Assembly: GCF_004353225.1 (NCBI RefSeq)
Contig: NZ_CP037934.1
Span: forward strand, 992,001-1,056,000
Reading direction: 5' to 3'
DNA: 64,000 nucleotides
Source: Marinobacter sp. JH2
GTDB lineage: Bacteria; Pseudomonadota; Gammaproteobacteria; Pseudomonadales; Oleiphilaceae
The translations under genes were made by a program, and so were the position numbers. The notes beneath the pieces were generated by a model. It saw only the letters and a list, made by a program, of their open reading frames with translations. It ran no database searches and was not told where the DNA came from. Each line of letters opens with the position of its first letter. Position 1 is the first letter of the stretch. Below, piece by piece: positions 34,532 to 43,458 of the stretch.

Positions 34532-35503
34532 TTATGCCGGGAATTGAGGGAGCAGGTCTTCTGCCAGATACAGGAGCGTTTCTTCAATATCCGCCTGGTT
34601 GAATCGCAGGTTCAGCGCTACATGATTTACTCCGATCTCTTCCAGTGATTTCAGGTAAGCTTGCAGGAATTTCATGCCCGAACTGAAGCCCAGATGAATG
34701 GGTTGAGCTGGTGCATCGGGGTCTGCCAGCAAATCGATATACAGGGACTGCATCACGGGTTTTGAACCGCCTGTTTCACCGGGAACGCTCTCACGCCAAG
34801 ACCTCACGGCGCTTGCCTGGTCGTCGATGTTCCGCGGGTAAGTAATCCACCCATCACTGTGGCGGGCGCCCCATTGCGGCGTCTGTTGGCTGCCTCCGGT
34901 AATCAGCATCGGAATCTTTCCTGCCGTTGGCTTTGGCAGCATGTCCATCCCACCGTTGGTCTGGCCATAACGGTTTTCAAGTGCTGGCGCGCTTTGGGCC
35001 ATCTCACGGATGTACTCGAAACTGTCCCGAAAACGCTCACCCCGGTTTCCGTAGGTCTGGTTGAGGGCAGGGTATTCATCGGGGCGGTCGCCAGATGCGA
35101 TCCCGAGTATCAGACGACCACCGGACAGTTGATCGGCCGTAGCTGCGGCTTTCGCAACGTGGGCCGGGTGCCGAAGCGGCAATATCAGGCTTGCGACACC
35201 AAGGGCGATACGTTCGGTTTGGCCCGCAAGAAAACCGAGGTAAACGAACGGATCGAATACCTGGCCGGCATCTCCGAACGAAGGCACATTGAACGGGACA
35301 TCGCGCAACCACACGGCCGAATAACCGGCCTTTTCCGCCAAACGTACGCGTTCAAGGTGGCGATCCATCGTCGGCACGGGTCCCCTGGCATAACTCTCCA
35401 GTGGAGCAACCAGACCAATACTCAACCGATTCGGCTGAAACACCTGATTGTAGCCACGATTGATCCGGGCAAATGTCTTTGTGCTCTCGTTCAGTGCCGG
35501 CAT
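34532..35503 (-). CDS. LLM-class flavin-dependent oxidoreductase
   Basis: A 323-residue luciferase-like monooxygenase. Motifs: SIGLVAPLESYARG at the start, AVWLRDVPFNVPSFGDAGQVFDPFVYLGFLAG, LILGIASGDRPDEYP, and the C-terminal LEEIGVNHVALNLRFNQADIEE. Members use FMNH2 from a partner reductase to oxygenate small substrates. It is the intact paralogue of the pseudogene at 29664-30423 and sits in a similar context, between an MDR reductase gene and an SDR gene. The substrate is unknown. Confidence 0.9.
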   Translation of the reverse strand: MPALNESTKTFARINRGYNQVFQPNRLSIGLVAPLESYARGPVPTMDRHLERVRLAEKAGYSAVWLRDVPFNVPSFGDAGQVFDPFVYLGFLAGQTERIALGVASLILPLRHPAHVAKAAATADQLSGGRLILGIASGDRPDEYPALNQTYGNRGERFRDSFEYIREMAQSAPALENRYGQTNGGMDMLPKPTAGKIPMLITGGSQQTPQWGARHSDGWITYPRNIDDQASAVRSWRESVPGETGGSKPVMQSLYIDLLADPDAPAQPIHLGFSSGMKFLQAYLKSLEEIGVNHVALNLRFNQADIEETLLYLAEDLLPQFPA

Positions 35504-35506
35504 TGC

Positions 35507-36493
35507 TTAAACCTCCACGACAACCTTGCCGATGGCCTGGCCACTGGTCAGACGATCATGAGCCTTGCCCGCTTCAGCAAGGGTGAAGGTCTGCTCATCA
35601 AGAAGAGGCTTCACGCCACCCTGATCCACAATCTGCGCCAGTTGAGCCAGAATGTTCCCGTGGGCTTCACGGTGATGGTTGTGCAGCATGGGAATCAGCA
35701 TGAAGACAACGTGAATCGACAGGCCTTTGAAGTGAGCGGTGGTCAAATCCAGCTCAACCATGGCGACAGTCGTAGTCACATGGCCATTCAGGGCAGCCGC
35801 GTCAAAGCTGTTGGTCATATTTTCGCCGCCAACCGTATCGAAAACCACATCGAACCCGGCGCCTGAGGTGTGGACCTCGACATAGCCTGCAACGGTTTCA
35901 GCCTTATAGTCGATCGGTGTTGCGCCGTAGCCTTCGACGATGTCGAATGCTTTTTCTCCGGAAGCCGTTGAATAGACAGTGGCACCAAAGTGCTTGGCCA
36001 GCTGAACTGCGACATGACCTACACCACCGGTGCCACCGTGAACCAGCACTTTCTGCCCGGCCTTCACGCCGGCTCTTTGCAGGCCCTCAAACGCAGTGAT
36101 CCCAACCAACGGCAGTGCAGCCGCTTCACGCATCGAAAGACTTTTGGGCTTGTGGGCAATCAACCGTGCATCAGCGGGCATCAACTCGGCGAGTGCGCCC
36201 TGCAGATCGGCCAAACCGCCAGCACAACCATAGACCTCATCTCCGGGAGCAAAACCAGTCACGCCTTCACCCACGGCTTCAATAGTCCCGGCGAAGTCCA
36301 TGCCGAGCACTGCCGGTAGGTCCGGTGACAGCGGGAGATCTTTGCCCATCTGGCGAATCATGGTGTCGACGGTGTTGATGCTCGTTGCCGCAACCCGGAC
36401 GATGACCTGGCCGGGTTGTGCCGAAGGCGCAGCCATGTCGGCCTGCTCAAACGCTGCCTCAGGGCCGTACTGATTAAGAACCATTGCTTTCAT
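35507..36493 (-). CDS. MDR-family zinc-independent quinone/alkene reductase
   Basis: I choose ATG 36493 (MKAMVLNQYGPEAAFEQ), with GGAGT upstream; this gives 328 residues. It has the GroES-like half (VRVAATSINTVDTMIR, GMDFAGTIEAVGEGVTGFAPGDEVYG), then HGGTGGVGHVAVQLAKHFGATVYST as the NADPH-binding motif. It resembles quinone oxidoreductases and NADPH-dependent curcumin or alkenal reductases. It is the first gene of an MDR-LLM-SDR operon, divergent from a LysR gene that probably controls it. Confidence 0.9.
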   Translation of the reverse strand: MKAMVLNQYGPEAAFEQADMAAPSAQPGQVIVRVAATSINTVDTMIRQMGKDLPLSPDLPAVLGMDFAGTIEAVGEGVTGFAPGDEVYGCAGGLADLQGALAELMPADARLIAHKPKSLSMREAAALPLVGITAFEGLQRAGVKAGQKVLVHGGTGGVGHVAVQLAKHFGATVYSTASGEKAFDIVEGYGATPIDYKAETVAGYVEVHTSGAGFDVVFDTVGGENMTNSFDAAALNGHVTTTVAMVELDLTTAHFKGLSIHVVFMLIPMLHNHHREAHGNILAQLAQIVDQGGVKPLLDEQTFTLAEAGKAHDRLTSGQAIGKVVVEV

Positions 36494-36566
36494 TGTGTGA
36501 CTCCAGTTTGCAGGTGATTTGTCCAAGCGTGTAGAAACAGATTAGCGGGTCGCAAAAAACGAATAA

Positions 36567-37523
36567 ATGACCAATAATGGTTTTCAGAATTCGCAAAATG
36601 GATATAAAGTCTTGGACACCGAAGGAATTAAGCTGTTTGTTCTGGCCGCTGAAAAGCTCAACATCAGTGCCGCCGGACGGGAGCTGGGAATGCCGCCAGC
36701 CGTTGCTAGCACAAGGTTGGCGAAGCTCGAGAAAGCCGTTGGAGCAGACCTGTTGCGCCGCTCCACCCGCAAAGTGGCGCTGTCCACTGAGGGCGCGGAG
36801 TTCCTGCCTTTTGCCAGGGAAATTCTGGCGCAGGAAAACGCCGCAATGGCAGCGATGGGCTTTGGCAACGAGCAGGTTTCCGGCACCCTGCGATTCACCG
36901 CGTCCAGTACCTTCGCTCAGCAATACATCGTGCCGCTGGTCCCGGCATTTCTGGAGAAGTATCCCGGTATCAATCTAGACCTGCGGTTGTCCGATATGGA
37001 ACTGGACCTCATTCAGGGCAGTTTCGACCTGGCACTGAGGGATTCCGTGTTGCCGGACAGCAATCTGAAAGCGCGGAAACTTGCTGATGATCGACGCGTA
37101 TTCTGCGCCTCCCCCGAGTACCTCGCGAAATGGGGAACGCCGAAACACCCGGACGATTTGCATTCTCATCAGCTAGTCGCCTTTAAATCCCAGAGCGCGA
37201 TCGCATTGGTCGGTCCCGAGGGAAAAAAGGAACAGTTGAACCTGCGAAGCTCGCAAAACAGACTGATCATTGACGACGGCTTGAGTTACAAAATTGCGAC
37301 CAAGCAAGGAGCGGGGGTTGCTTTGCACGCGCTTTGGAGCGTCCATCAGGAACTTTTGGCGGGAACCCTGGTGCAGGTGCTTGAAGACTACCGAATGGAC
37401 GCTGAACCGGCGCTTTGGTTGGTTTATCCGAAATCCAATGTGTTAACCGCAAAGGTTCGGGTTTTCATTGATTTTTTGGTGGAGAGAATAGGCATGAGGA
37501 CGCCATGGCTGGACCAAGCTTAA
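36567..37523 (+). CDS. LysR-family transcriptional regulator
   Basis: A 318-residue LysR protein with winged helix-turn-helix (FVLAAEKLNISAAGRELGMPPAVASTRLAKLEKAV, RRSTRKVALSTEG) and a ligand domain (SGTLRFTASSTFAQQYIVPLVPAFLEKYPGI). It is divergent from the MDR-LLM-SDR operon with a 73-bp shared region, so it most likely regulates it in response to an unknown ligand. No good Shine-Dalgarno is seen at the ATG. Confidence 0.92.
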   Translation: MTNNGFQNSQNGYKVLDTEGIKLFVLAAEKLNISAAGRELGMPPAVASTRLAKLEKAVGADLLRRSTRKVALSTEGAEFLPFAREILAQENAAMAAMGFGNEQVSGTLRFTASSTFAQQYIVPLVPAFLEKYPGINLDLRLSDMELDLIQGSFDLALRDSVLPDSNLKARKLADDRRVFCASPEYLAKWGTPKHPDDLHSHQLVAFKSQSAIALVGPEGKKEQLNLRSSQNRLIIDDGLSYKIATKQGAGVALHALWSVHQELLAGTLVQVLEDYRMDAEPALWLVYPKSNVLTAKVRVFIDFLVERIGMRTPWLDQA

Positions 37524-37545
37524 CTTTTGAGGAAGACTGTTTGGT

Positions 37546-38451
37546 TCACTGCTCCCGAATGCCGCCTGAAAACACTTCAACCAAATAATCAATCATTGCC
37601 CGGACTTTAAGGGGTAACCGCCGATCAGGCGAGAACAGCACGTAAAGCCCGCCGGGCTCCAGTGGTGGGTGGTCCAGGCTCAGGGATATCAGTTCGCCGT
37701 TGGCCAAGGCATCTGTCACGATGAACTCGGGTTGATAGATAATGCCCTGGCCCCGAATGGCGGCCGCCATCAAGGCATCGCCATTGTCGGCTCTGAGGTT
37801 GCCCTTCACTGGAACCTCTATTTCGCCATGGTGACCAAACGCCCAGAAACCCTTGCTCTGGAACGGAGACAGCGTATAACTCAGGCAGTTGTGGCTGGAC
37901 AAGTCAGACACGCGTTGAGGTGGGCCGTGCTTGGCGAGGTAATCCGGCGAGGCACAGACTTTCATGGGAGTATCTCCCAGGCGCCGCGCCCTGAGATCGC
38001 TGTCTGCCAGATAGCCCACGCGGAAAATTAGGTCCCAACTGCCATCAAATAGATTCTGCTGCGAATCACTCAGCCCCAGTTCAACGTCTACCATCGGATA
38101 CCGCTCGGTAAACCCGGGGATCAGTGGAGCAATGAACCGAAGCCCAAAGGAGAGCGGAACATTTACCCGCAAACGCCCCTTTGCTTCTTGCCGCTGGGCG
38201 GAGATGTCAGATTCCACTTCTTCCAGATCCTGAAGAATACGCTGGCATCCTTCCAGATACTCTCTGCCAGGATCGGTCAGGGACAGCCCTCTGGTTGTCC
38301 GATGGAGCAGCTTGACTCCAAATCTCGCTTCAAGGGCATCGACATGTTTGGTTGCCATAGCCGGAGACATGCCTAGCGTCCGCCCCGCAGCCGACAGACT
38401 GCCGCGGGAGGCTGCCTGGACAAAAACGCGCATACTGGTATATCGGTCCAA
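37546..38451 (-). CDS. LysR-family transcriptional regulator
   Basis: A 301-residue LysR protein with helix-turn-helix FVQAASRGSLSAAGRTLGMSPAMATKHVDALEARFG, HRTTRGLSLTDPG, and a ligand domain from about residue 90. The start is TTG with AGGAAG six bases upstream. It is convergent with the preceding LysR gene and divergent from the cytochrome b561 gene, which it may control together with the siderophore-interacting protein gene. Confidence 0.92.
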   Translation of the reverse strand: MDRYTSMRVFVQAASRGSLSAAGRTLGMSPAMATKHVDALEARFGVKLLHRTTRGLSLTDPGREYLEGCQRILQDLEEVESDISAQRQEAKGRLRVNVPLSFGLRFIAPLIPGFTERYPMVDVELGLSDSQQNLFDGSWDLIFRVGYLADSDLRARRLGDTPMKVCASPDYLAKHGPPQRVSDLSSHNCLSYTLSPFQSKGFWAFGHHGEIEVPVKGNLRADNGDALMAAAIRGQGIIYQPEFIVTDALANGELISLSLDHPPLEPGGLYVLFSPDRRLPLKVRAMIDYLVEVFSGGIREQ

Positions 38452-38573
38452 TGTCTACTTCCTACTCTCAGTTAAAGCTCTCCTGTGATTATAACCGGTT
38501 CTAAGATCAGTAGGTGCGAGCTACAATTTTGCACCTTATATGACTCACCACTTTTCCGGGATGAAAAATATCG

Positions 38574-39095
38574 ATGATTCAAGACAGCAAAGCTCGATAC
38601 GGTACCGTCAGCAGATTTCTGCATTGGTCTATGGCGTTACTCGTGGTCTGGCAGGTTCTGAAGTTCGGGGATCGCATTTCTGATGGCGAGCATTGGGTTG
38701 GGCAAACGCTGGTTCCGTGGCACATATCGATCGGAACTTTGCTACTGGTGCTCATTATCGTGCGCCTGTTTTGGGCGGTTCGTCAGAGCGCTCGGAGACC
38801 TGAACCAAACGCATCCATGGCAAAGCTGGTCAAGGCGGGCCATGGATTGTTGTATCTGGCCCTTTTGCTGATGCCTGTTACCGGCATGATGGTGATGCTT
38901 GGTGGAGGTTATGGGGTGACAGCCTTTGGCATCGAGATTTTACCCAAAGGTGATGGGCTAGGCTGGGCGAAAACGCTGGGAGAGTTACATTCTCCTCTGG
39001 CCTGGATTCTTTCTGCGCTGGTTGTGGGGCACGTTGTCATGGCGCTGGCTCATCACTTCGTGAAGGGTGACGATACCCTCAAGCGCATGGTGTGA
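38574..39095 (+). CDS. Cytochrome b561-family membrane protein
   Basis: A 173-residue protein with four membrane segments and conserved His residues for heme b: RFLHWSMALLVVWQVL in TM1, PWHISIGTLLLVLIIVRLFW in TM2, AGHGLLYLALLLMPVTGMMVML in TM3 and LHSPLAWILSALVVGHVVMALAHHF in TM4. Such proteins move electrons across or into the inner membrane, often to quinone or superoxide. It is followed after 24 bp by a siderophore-interacting flavoprotein gene, suggesting a linked redox function. Confidence 0.92.
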   Translation: MIQDSKARYGTVSRFLHWSMALLVVWQVLKFGDRISDGEHWVGQTLVPWHISIGTLLLVLIIVRLFWAVRQSARRPEPNASMAKLVKAGHGLLYLALLLMPVTGMMVMLGGGYGVTAFGIEILPKGDGLGWAKTLGELHSPLAWILSALVVGHVVMALAHHFVKGDDTLKRMV

Positions 39096-39119
39096 CCTGA
39101 TCAATGAGGAGGTAATGGT

Positions 39120-39872
39120 TTGGCTAAACCTCAAGCGAGAGAGCTCGAAGTAAAAAGACGTTCGTGGGTGACGAAAAACATGCTCCGAATCACCCTCGGT
39201 GGCGATGGGCTGGAGGATTTTCCACAAGAGCAGGAGAGTGCCTATATCAAGCTGCTGTTTCCTCAGGGCGGTGACGCTCGCCCCCTGATGAGAACCTACA
39301 CTATCCGCGATCAGCGTCCCGAAGAAATCGACGTCGATTTTGTTATGCATGAAGAGCATGGTCCGGCTTCTGCCTGGGCCAGTGAAGCTGAGCCCGGAGA
39401 CCGGATTCTTGTGGCAGGCCCCGGGGCGCGGAAGCTTGTCAGTGAGGACGGCGACTGGTTCCTGCTGGCAGCTGACATGACGGCGCTTCCGGCCCTTAGC
39501 GTCAATCTGGAACAACTCCCCGAGGATGCTCGCGGTTATGCCGTGATCGAAGTTCGCGAGGAGGCCGACATTCAGACCTTGAAGCACCCGCCTGGACTGG
39601 AAGTCTACTGGATCATCAATCAAAAACCATGCCCTGAGGGTCACCCTCTAATGGGTAAGGTGCAGTCGTTGGCTGTTCTGCCGGGCACTCCTTCGGTATG
39701 GGCAGCCTGCGAATTCGGCTCTATGCGTGCGTTAAGGCGTTATTTTCGCCAAGCTTTTGATGTGCCGAAAGCCCAATTCTATGTGTCCAGCTATTGGAAG
39801 ATAGGCCAGACGGAAGATGGCCATAAGAAAGCAAAACAAAGTGATAGCTACGACTCTGCAGCTTCACGTTAA
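39120..39872 (+). CDS. Siderophore-interacting protein (SIP) family flavoreductase
   Basis: The start is TTG 39120 with a strong AGGAGG seven bases upstream; an ATG five bases earlier is out of frame. The 250-residue product has the FAD-binding half (MRTYTIRDQRPEEIDVDFVMHEEHGPASAWA; GDRILVAGPGA) and the C-terminal NAD(P)H half ending VSSYWKIGQTEDGHKK, the SYW-G-DE-H signature of SIPs. The family (e.g. ViuB, YqjH) reduces ferric siderophores or ferric dicitrate in the cytoplasm. No siderophore uptake genes are nearby, and no Fur box was recognised. Confidence 0.9.
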   Translation: MAKPQARELEVKRRSWVTKNMLRITLGGDGLEDFPQEQESAYIKLLFPQGGDARPLMRTYTIRDQRPEEIDVDFVMHEEHGPASAWASEAEPGDRILVAGPGARKLVSEDGDWFLLAADMTALPALSVNLEQLPEDARGYAVIEVREEADIQTLKHPPGLEVYWIINQKPCPEGHPLMGKVQSLAVLPGTPSVWAACEFGSMRALRRYFRQAFDVPKAQFYVSSYWKIGQTEDGHKKAKQSDSYDSAASR

Positions 39873-40292
39873 TCCAATGCGGCTACTACGAATGTCCGCT
39901 TTGCGACCATTGCGACCGTTGTAAAAGTCTCTACTCAAAGCTTCGTTTATAGTGGCCGTATCATCACCCAGGCTGGTGTCCAAAACTATTGAATCGCTAC
40001 ATTCTGATTGAGAAGTTATTGAAGTAACGGTTTGACAGAACTGGCACAGACAACACGACTGGGCAAAACTGCTTGCGTTATGCGCCCAAAATTCCCTGAA
40101 ACGGTAGCAGGGAGAATAGAGATGGCGTTATAGATCCTAAGGACTAAGTGGTTGGTAAGTAGCCCAAAAAATGAAAATACAACTTATTGATTGGAAAGGG
40201 TTTTGCAACGCCGGAATGAGCGTAAGCTGCTTGTGAGGAAAAGTCTTTAAGTGTTTGTAATTAATAAAAAATATGAATTCGAAGACCTCGTC
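39873..40292. other. Gene-free right end of the island
   Basis: About 420 bp after the SIP gene and before the right repeat. I see no convincing coding sequence, RNA gene or terminator. The one longer reading frame here runs through the tRNA-Cys fragment on the opposite strand and is an artefact of it. Confidence 0.6.
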
Positions 40293-40341
40293 CTGCAACT
40301 TCGTGTACGCCGGTTCGATTCCGACCCGCGCCTCCATTTTT
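40293..40341 (+). repeat. Right attachment repeat (attR-type): 3' fragment of tRNA-Cys
   Basis: A 49-bp direct copy of 24933-24981 with one mismatch, covering the tRNA-Cys anticodon loop to CCA and TTTTT. The 5' half of the tRNA is absent, so this is not a functional tRNA. It marks the distal end of the island. Confidence 0.85.
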
Positions 40342-40483
40342 TAGATTGCTTGAGTTTCTAGAGCTGACGTCTCAATCGCAACATTGATTCACGTTTGCTC
40401 AATATTCTGCAGTAATTTTAATGGCGATTTTAAATACTCAGGCGAGCGAAGCAATCTTCACTCGCTCTCATTGCCTCACCGTT

Positions 40484-40789
40484 TTACCGCTCTATAAGCA
40501 CCCGAACGTCTACCTCGATGAAACCATAGTGCTTCCCGCCATCAAGAAGTTGGTTTCTGTTCCACATCTCCGTTACATCGCCGTGGATGTATTCAACTTC
40601 CGACGCACCATAAGTAAGGGCTTCAGCCGGCTCAGGGGCTGAAACAGATTCGCCAATACCATCAACGGTCAAGGTCCCTGGTTCGTTGGAGTCACTAAAC
40701 CAGGTGACTGTCATCGCTGTTGGGGTTGGGTTTTGTAGGTACGGTAGGACGTAATCGGCAGTGGCTGGACTGCAGCGCTCGATAAAAGC
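40484..40789 (-). pseudogene. Fragment of a purple-acid-phosphatase-like metallophosphoesterase
   Basis: The open frame (about 101 residues, no proper start) contains ADYVLPYLQNPTPTAMTVTWF followed by SDSNEPGTLTVDG. This resembles the N-terminal fibronectin-like domain of purple acid phosphatases and the corresponding region of the next gene (QPYLQAPSTDTMTVMF). There is no signal peptide: an in-frame TGA lies just upstream at 40790-40792. The metallophosphoesterase domain is missing. It is a decayed relative of the intact gene at 40867-43299, outside the island repeat. Confidence 0.6.
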
Positions 40790-40800
40790 TCATCGCCGGA

Positions 40801-40843
40801 GAGCCTCCCCCCTCCCTCATTTAATGAGGGAGGGGGGAGGCTC
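40801..40843 (-). terminator. Perfect 21-bp inverted repeat 3' of the metallophosphoesterase gene
   Basis: A C/G-rich arm of 21 bases beginning GAGCCTCCCC is followed by one T and its exact complement. It starts 24 bp after the stop codon of the adjacent minus-strand gene. There is no U-tract, so it may be an mRNA 3'-end stabiliser or a Rho-assisted terminator rather than a classical intrinsic terminator. Confidence 0.5.
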
Positions 40844-40866
40844 CAGATGCTAAATTAACAAAGGCT

Positions 40867-43299
40867 TTAGTGAAGAAGGTTGAGGTTCAAATCGTCGAAG
40901 TAGACATCGTTGTCGCTGCCTTGCTTACGTGTACCGCCAATGTAGACTTTAATACTCCTCACGCCGGCCGGAATTTGATCGATGATATTCACGGTTTCCC
41001 ATTTCTGCTTGGAGCTGCTGCTACGCGATCCTGAGGAGCCCCAAGGTATGACGTTGTCGTTAGCATCAAGTAGTTCTACGAGCAGTTTTGGTTCGTCTAC
41101 TCCATTCCATGTGGCTAGCTTCGCGCCTAATTCAATGTAGGCTTTTTCTGAGTCAATCACATCCGTGTAGCCCGAAACATCGACGACTTGGTAAGCGGTG
41201 TCAGTGCAGCAGTCAGCTGGCTGGTCGTTTCCAAAGCCTCGGCCTGTAAAGTAGTATTCGCCCTGGGCCGCATTGAGTACGCCCGAATTGTTAACGCCAG
41301 ATACAGCATTGACTGACCCGTTGAGGACAGCCCAGCCAGTGAGGTCGCCAGACTCCGCGTCACCATTTATTAACAGGTTGGGCGTTCGAGAGCCTTCCAC
41401 GTCAAATTTATAGTGATGACTCCAGTTAGACCAGTTCATGTTTTTATCTCTTACACGAGCTCTCCAGTAGTATGCTGTACCGGGTTTTAGTGTCAGGTTT
41501 GGCCGGGAGCGCCCCTGGTAATCATCGTGTGCTGATATGTGGGTGTTTTGGCTTGCGTAGCGTTTGTTCCAGCGGTAATGGTCATCCCCGCCAAGGCGAA
41601 TGGTTTTCTGTTGAAGCAGCAACGATAGATCAAGCTTAAAAAGGTCTACACCTTGTTGGGTGTCAATGGACTCAAAGCCTGCATACTCATCACCCCCAAC
41701 TAACGGCGCCTCGTCATAGAAAAAATTATGCCGTCTTGTATCGTTACCCCAGATATCGAAAACGGCCCCTGAGAAATCTTCTGTTTCGGCCACTTGCCAC
41801 TGTACTTCATGGACGGAATCTGGAACCCCAACTTGAATGCCTAACTGAACGTCAGCGGCTGCCAGTGCCCCTGTGCCGGAGATGGCCTGAGGGAAGTCAT
41901 TGTTTATTGCGGGCGAAAAAGTGACCTTATCGACAACTTCGAAGTCGGTATCACCGTTATACCCGCCCTTTTTACGGCGCAAGGTAACGGCTTGATCCTG
42001 GCCAAACTGGTATGTAAGAACGCTGTAACCAAATTCGCTACGACTGACTTCAAAGGTTTCGTAGTCGCTGATTTGGGCGTTCTGGAAACTTGGGTCATCC
42101 AGCGGTTCAATATAGCCCGATGCGCTGGCAGCGTTCAGCCATAGATGTTGTGAGTCCATAGATTGGCCCCGAGAATAGGAATGCGTGTGTCCGAAGAGGT
42201 GTCCTGTGACAGCGCCTGTTCGGTCGCTGTATTGCTCCAGCTCGGCCACTAGTTCACACGAGCCGATGCTTTCGCCGGCATTCCACATTTCGGAGAGACA
42301 GCCATGGTGGAATATGCCCATAACAAACGTCTTGTTGTGGATCTCGGCGTCTTTAAGCGTTTCACGTAGCCATTGACGTTGTACGGCTAGGGTTTCTCGG
42401 TTGAAGTCGCCGTGCGCGCCGGATATCGGATAGCTATCAAGACCAACCAAGCGTAGATCAAGGTAGTCGAGGAAGTACCAATGATCTTCATATCCTGCGG
42501 AGCCGTTGGCTGGTGGCGCCATGTAGGTGCGATAGAGTTCAAGTTCGGCGTTGCCATAATAATCATGGTTTCCCGGAACGGTCACCAGTGGTACATAGGG
42601 AGTTATCTCTGCCATTCGCCCGAACAGTTGCTCTCTCCAGTGAGTACGGTTGCTACCAGTCTGAACGACATCTCCGGAGATCGTAATGGCAGCGATATTT
42701 TCCGAACAGGTTTCAGGTTGCGTGCGATCGCACTCCTTTGCCATGAAACCGTCGCTTACCACGTTGTTCAGTACGACTTCGTACATGGTTCGATCCAGTT
42801 GGGTGTCGCTGATCGCAATAAATTTTGCTTCGGCAACGCCATCACTAGGGCCCGGCCAGGTTTTGAACGCAAACGGTTGGGTTACCCGCTGGTTTCCTTC
42901 AGTATCGGTGGTCAGTACGTAGTACTCATAAAGAGTGTTGGATTCCAGCTCTGAAAGCGGTGCGCGATATACCAAACCATCGCTAGAGTGTATCTCGCCC
43001 GCAACCTTGCGGAATTCTTCATTTGATCCGAATGAGCGAGCCCACACTTGAGGTTCAGTGTTTTCGGTTTCGAACATCACTGTCATCGTATCCGTGCTGG
43101 GGGCCTGCAGATAGGGCTGAACAATAAAGTCGGGGGCTGCACCCGCCTGTGGTGGGGGAATAACGACGGGGTCAGGCTGGCCCGGAATTTCGGGAGCAGT
43201 TGGCTCGGTTTCAGTGTTTGAGTTAGAGGAGTCGTCGCAGCCAGCAAGTAATAGGCCGGACAGCCCCAGAGCAAGAGCGGAGCGGTATTTGAAAAGCAT
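40867..43299 (-). CDS. Lipoprotein metallophosphoesterase with purple-acid-phosphatase-type N-terminal domain
   Basis: ATG 43299 has AAGGAG upstream and gives 810 residues. A lipobox (LLLAGC) ends the signal peptide. A fibronectin-like domain (about 55-140, QPYLQAPSTDTMTVMF) is followed by a calcineurin-like metallophosphoesterase domain. Metal motifs are ISDTQLD, ISGDVVQTG, GNHDYYG, FHHGC and GHTHSY. C-terminal domains resemble fibronectin and carbohydrate-binding modules (GTAYYWRARVRDKNMNWSNW; LLINGDAESGDLTGW). It should hydrolyse phospho- or phosphono-esters at the cell surface or in the periplasm. A GntR-type palindrome lies just before its Shine-Dalgarno, linking it to the AEP regulon. 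The substrate is unknown. Confidence 0.85.
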   Translation of the reverse strand: MLFKYRSALALGLSGLLLAGCDDSSNSNTETEPTAPEIPGQPDPVVIPPPQAGAAPDFIVQPYLQAPSTDTMTVMFETENTEPQVWARSFGSNEEFRKVAGEIHSSDGLVYRAPLSELESNTLYEYYVLTTDTEGNQRVTQPFAFKTWPGPSDGVAEAKFIAISDTQLDRTMYEVVLNNVVSDGFMAKECDRTQPETCSENIAAITISGDVVQTGSNRTHWREQLFGRMAEITPYVPLVTVPGNHDYYGNAELELYRTYMAPPANGSAGYEDHWYFLDYLDLRLVGLDSYPISGAHGDFNRETLAVQRQWLRETLKDAEIHNKTFVMGIFHHGCLSEMWNAGESIGSCELVAELEQYSDRTGAVTGHLFGHTHSYSRGQSMDSQHLWLNAASASGYIEPLDDPSFQNAQISDYETFEVSRSEFGYSVLTYQFGQDQAVTLRRKKGGYNGDTDFEVVDKVTFSPAINNDFPQAISGTGALAAADVQLGIQVGVPDSVHEVQWQVAETEDFSGAVFDIWGNDTRRHNFFYDEAPLVGGDEYAGFESIDTQQGVDLFKLDLSLLLQQKTIRLGGDDHYRWNKRYASQNTHISAHDDYQGRSRPNLTLKPGTAYYWRARVRDKNMNWSNWSHHYKFDVEGSRTPNLLINGDAESGDLTGWAVLNGSVNAVSGVNNSGVLNAAQGEYYFTGRGFGNDQPADCCTDTAYQVVDVSGYTDVIDSEKAYIELGAKLATWNGVDEPKLLVELLDANDNVIPWGSSGSRSSSSKQKWETVNIIDQIPAGVRSIKVYIGGTRKQGSDNDVYFDDLNLNLLH

Positions 43300-43309
43300 G
43301 GAATCTCCT

Positions 43310-43323
43310 TTGGTGTATACCAG
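43310..43323. promoter_or_regulatory. Candidate PhnR operator 1 (metallophosphoesterase gene)
   Basis: TTGGTGTATACCAG, an imperfect palindrome matching the three other sites in this locus (CTGGTNTANACCAG). It lies directly upstream of the AAGGAG site of the minus-strand gene, a position suited to repression. Confidence 0.65.
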
Positions 43324-43458
43324 TATGGAATGCCAGCTAATCGTAGGTTGAAAGCATTTCAAGCGAGTGACTGTAATATTTCAGGTGCCTTTGGCGGTGT
43401 CACAAAGCTGCATTAAACTGTTGCTACCCTGCAACGTTTTCGCTAAGGAGTTTTGTGC

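Larger units (their letters stand above)
24982..40341. mobile_element. Genomic island integrated at tRNA-Cys (about 15.4 kb)
   Basis: The segment is bounded by a 49-bp direct repeat of the tRNA-Cys 3' half and carries an integrase remnant just inside the left end. The cargo is about 16 metabolic, transport and regulatory genes with no phage structural, conjugation or replication genes. The island looks immobilised: the integrase is truncated, and one cargo gene is a pseudogene. Boundaries are inferred from the repeats; no comparison with an unoccupied site was possible. Confidence 0.75.

Noticed and set aside
34859..35866. 335-residue plus-strand frame across the LLM and MDR genes
   Set aside because: It lies antisense to two well-supported enzymes and spans their junction; no motif is recognisable.
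40137..40337. Minus-strand frame beginning MEARVGIEPAYT
   Set aside because: It is the reverse complement of the tRNA-Cys fragment, a well-known artefact pattern; nothing beyond it looks coding.
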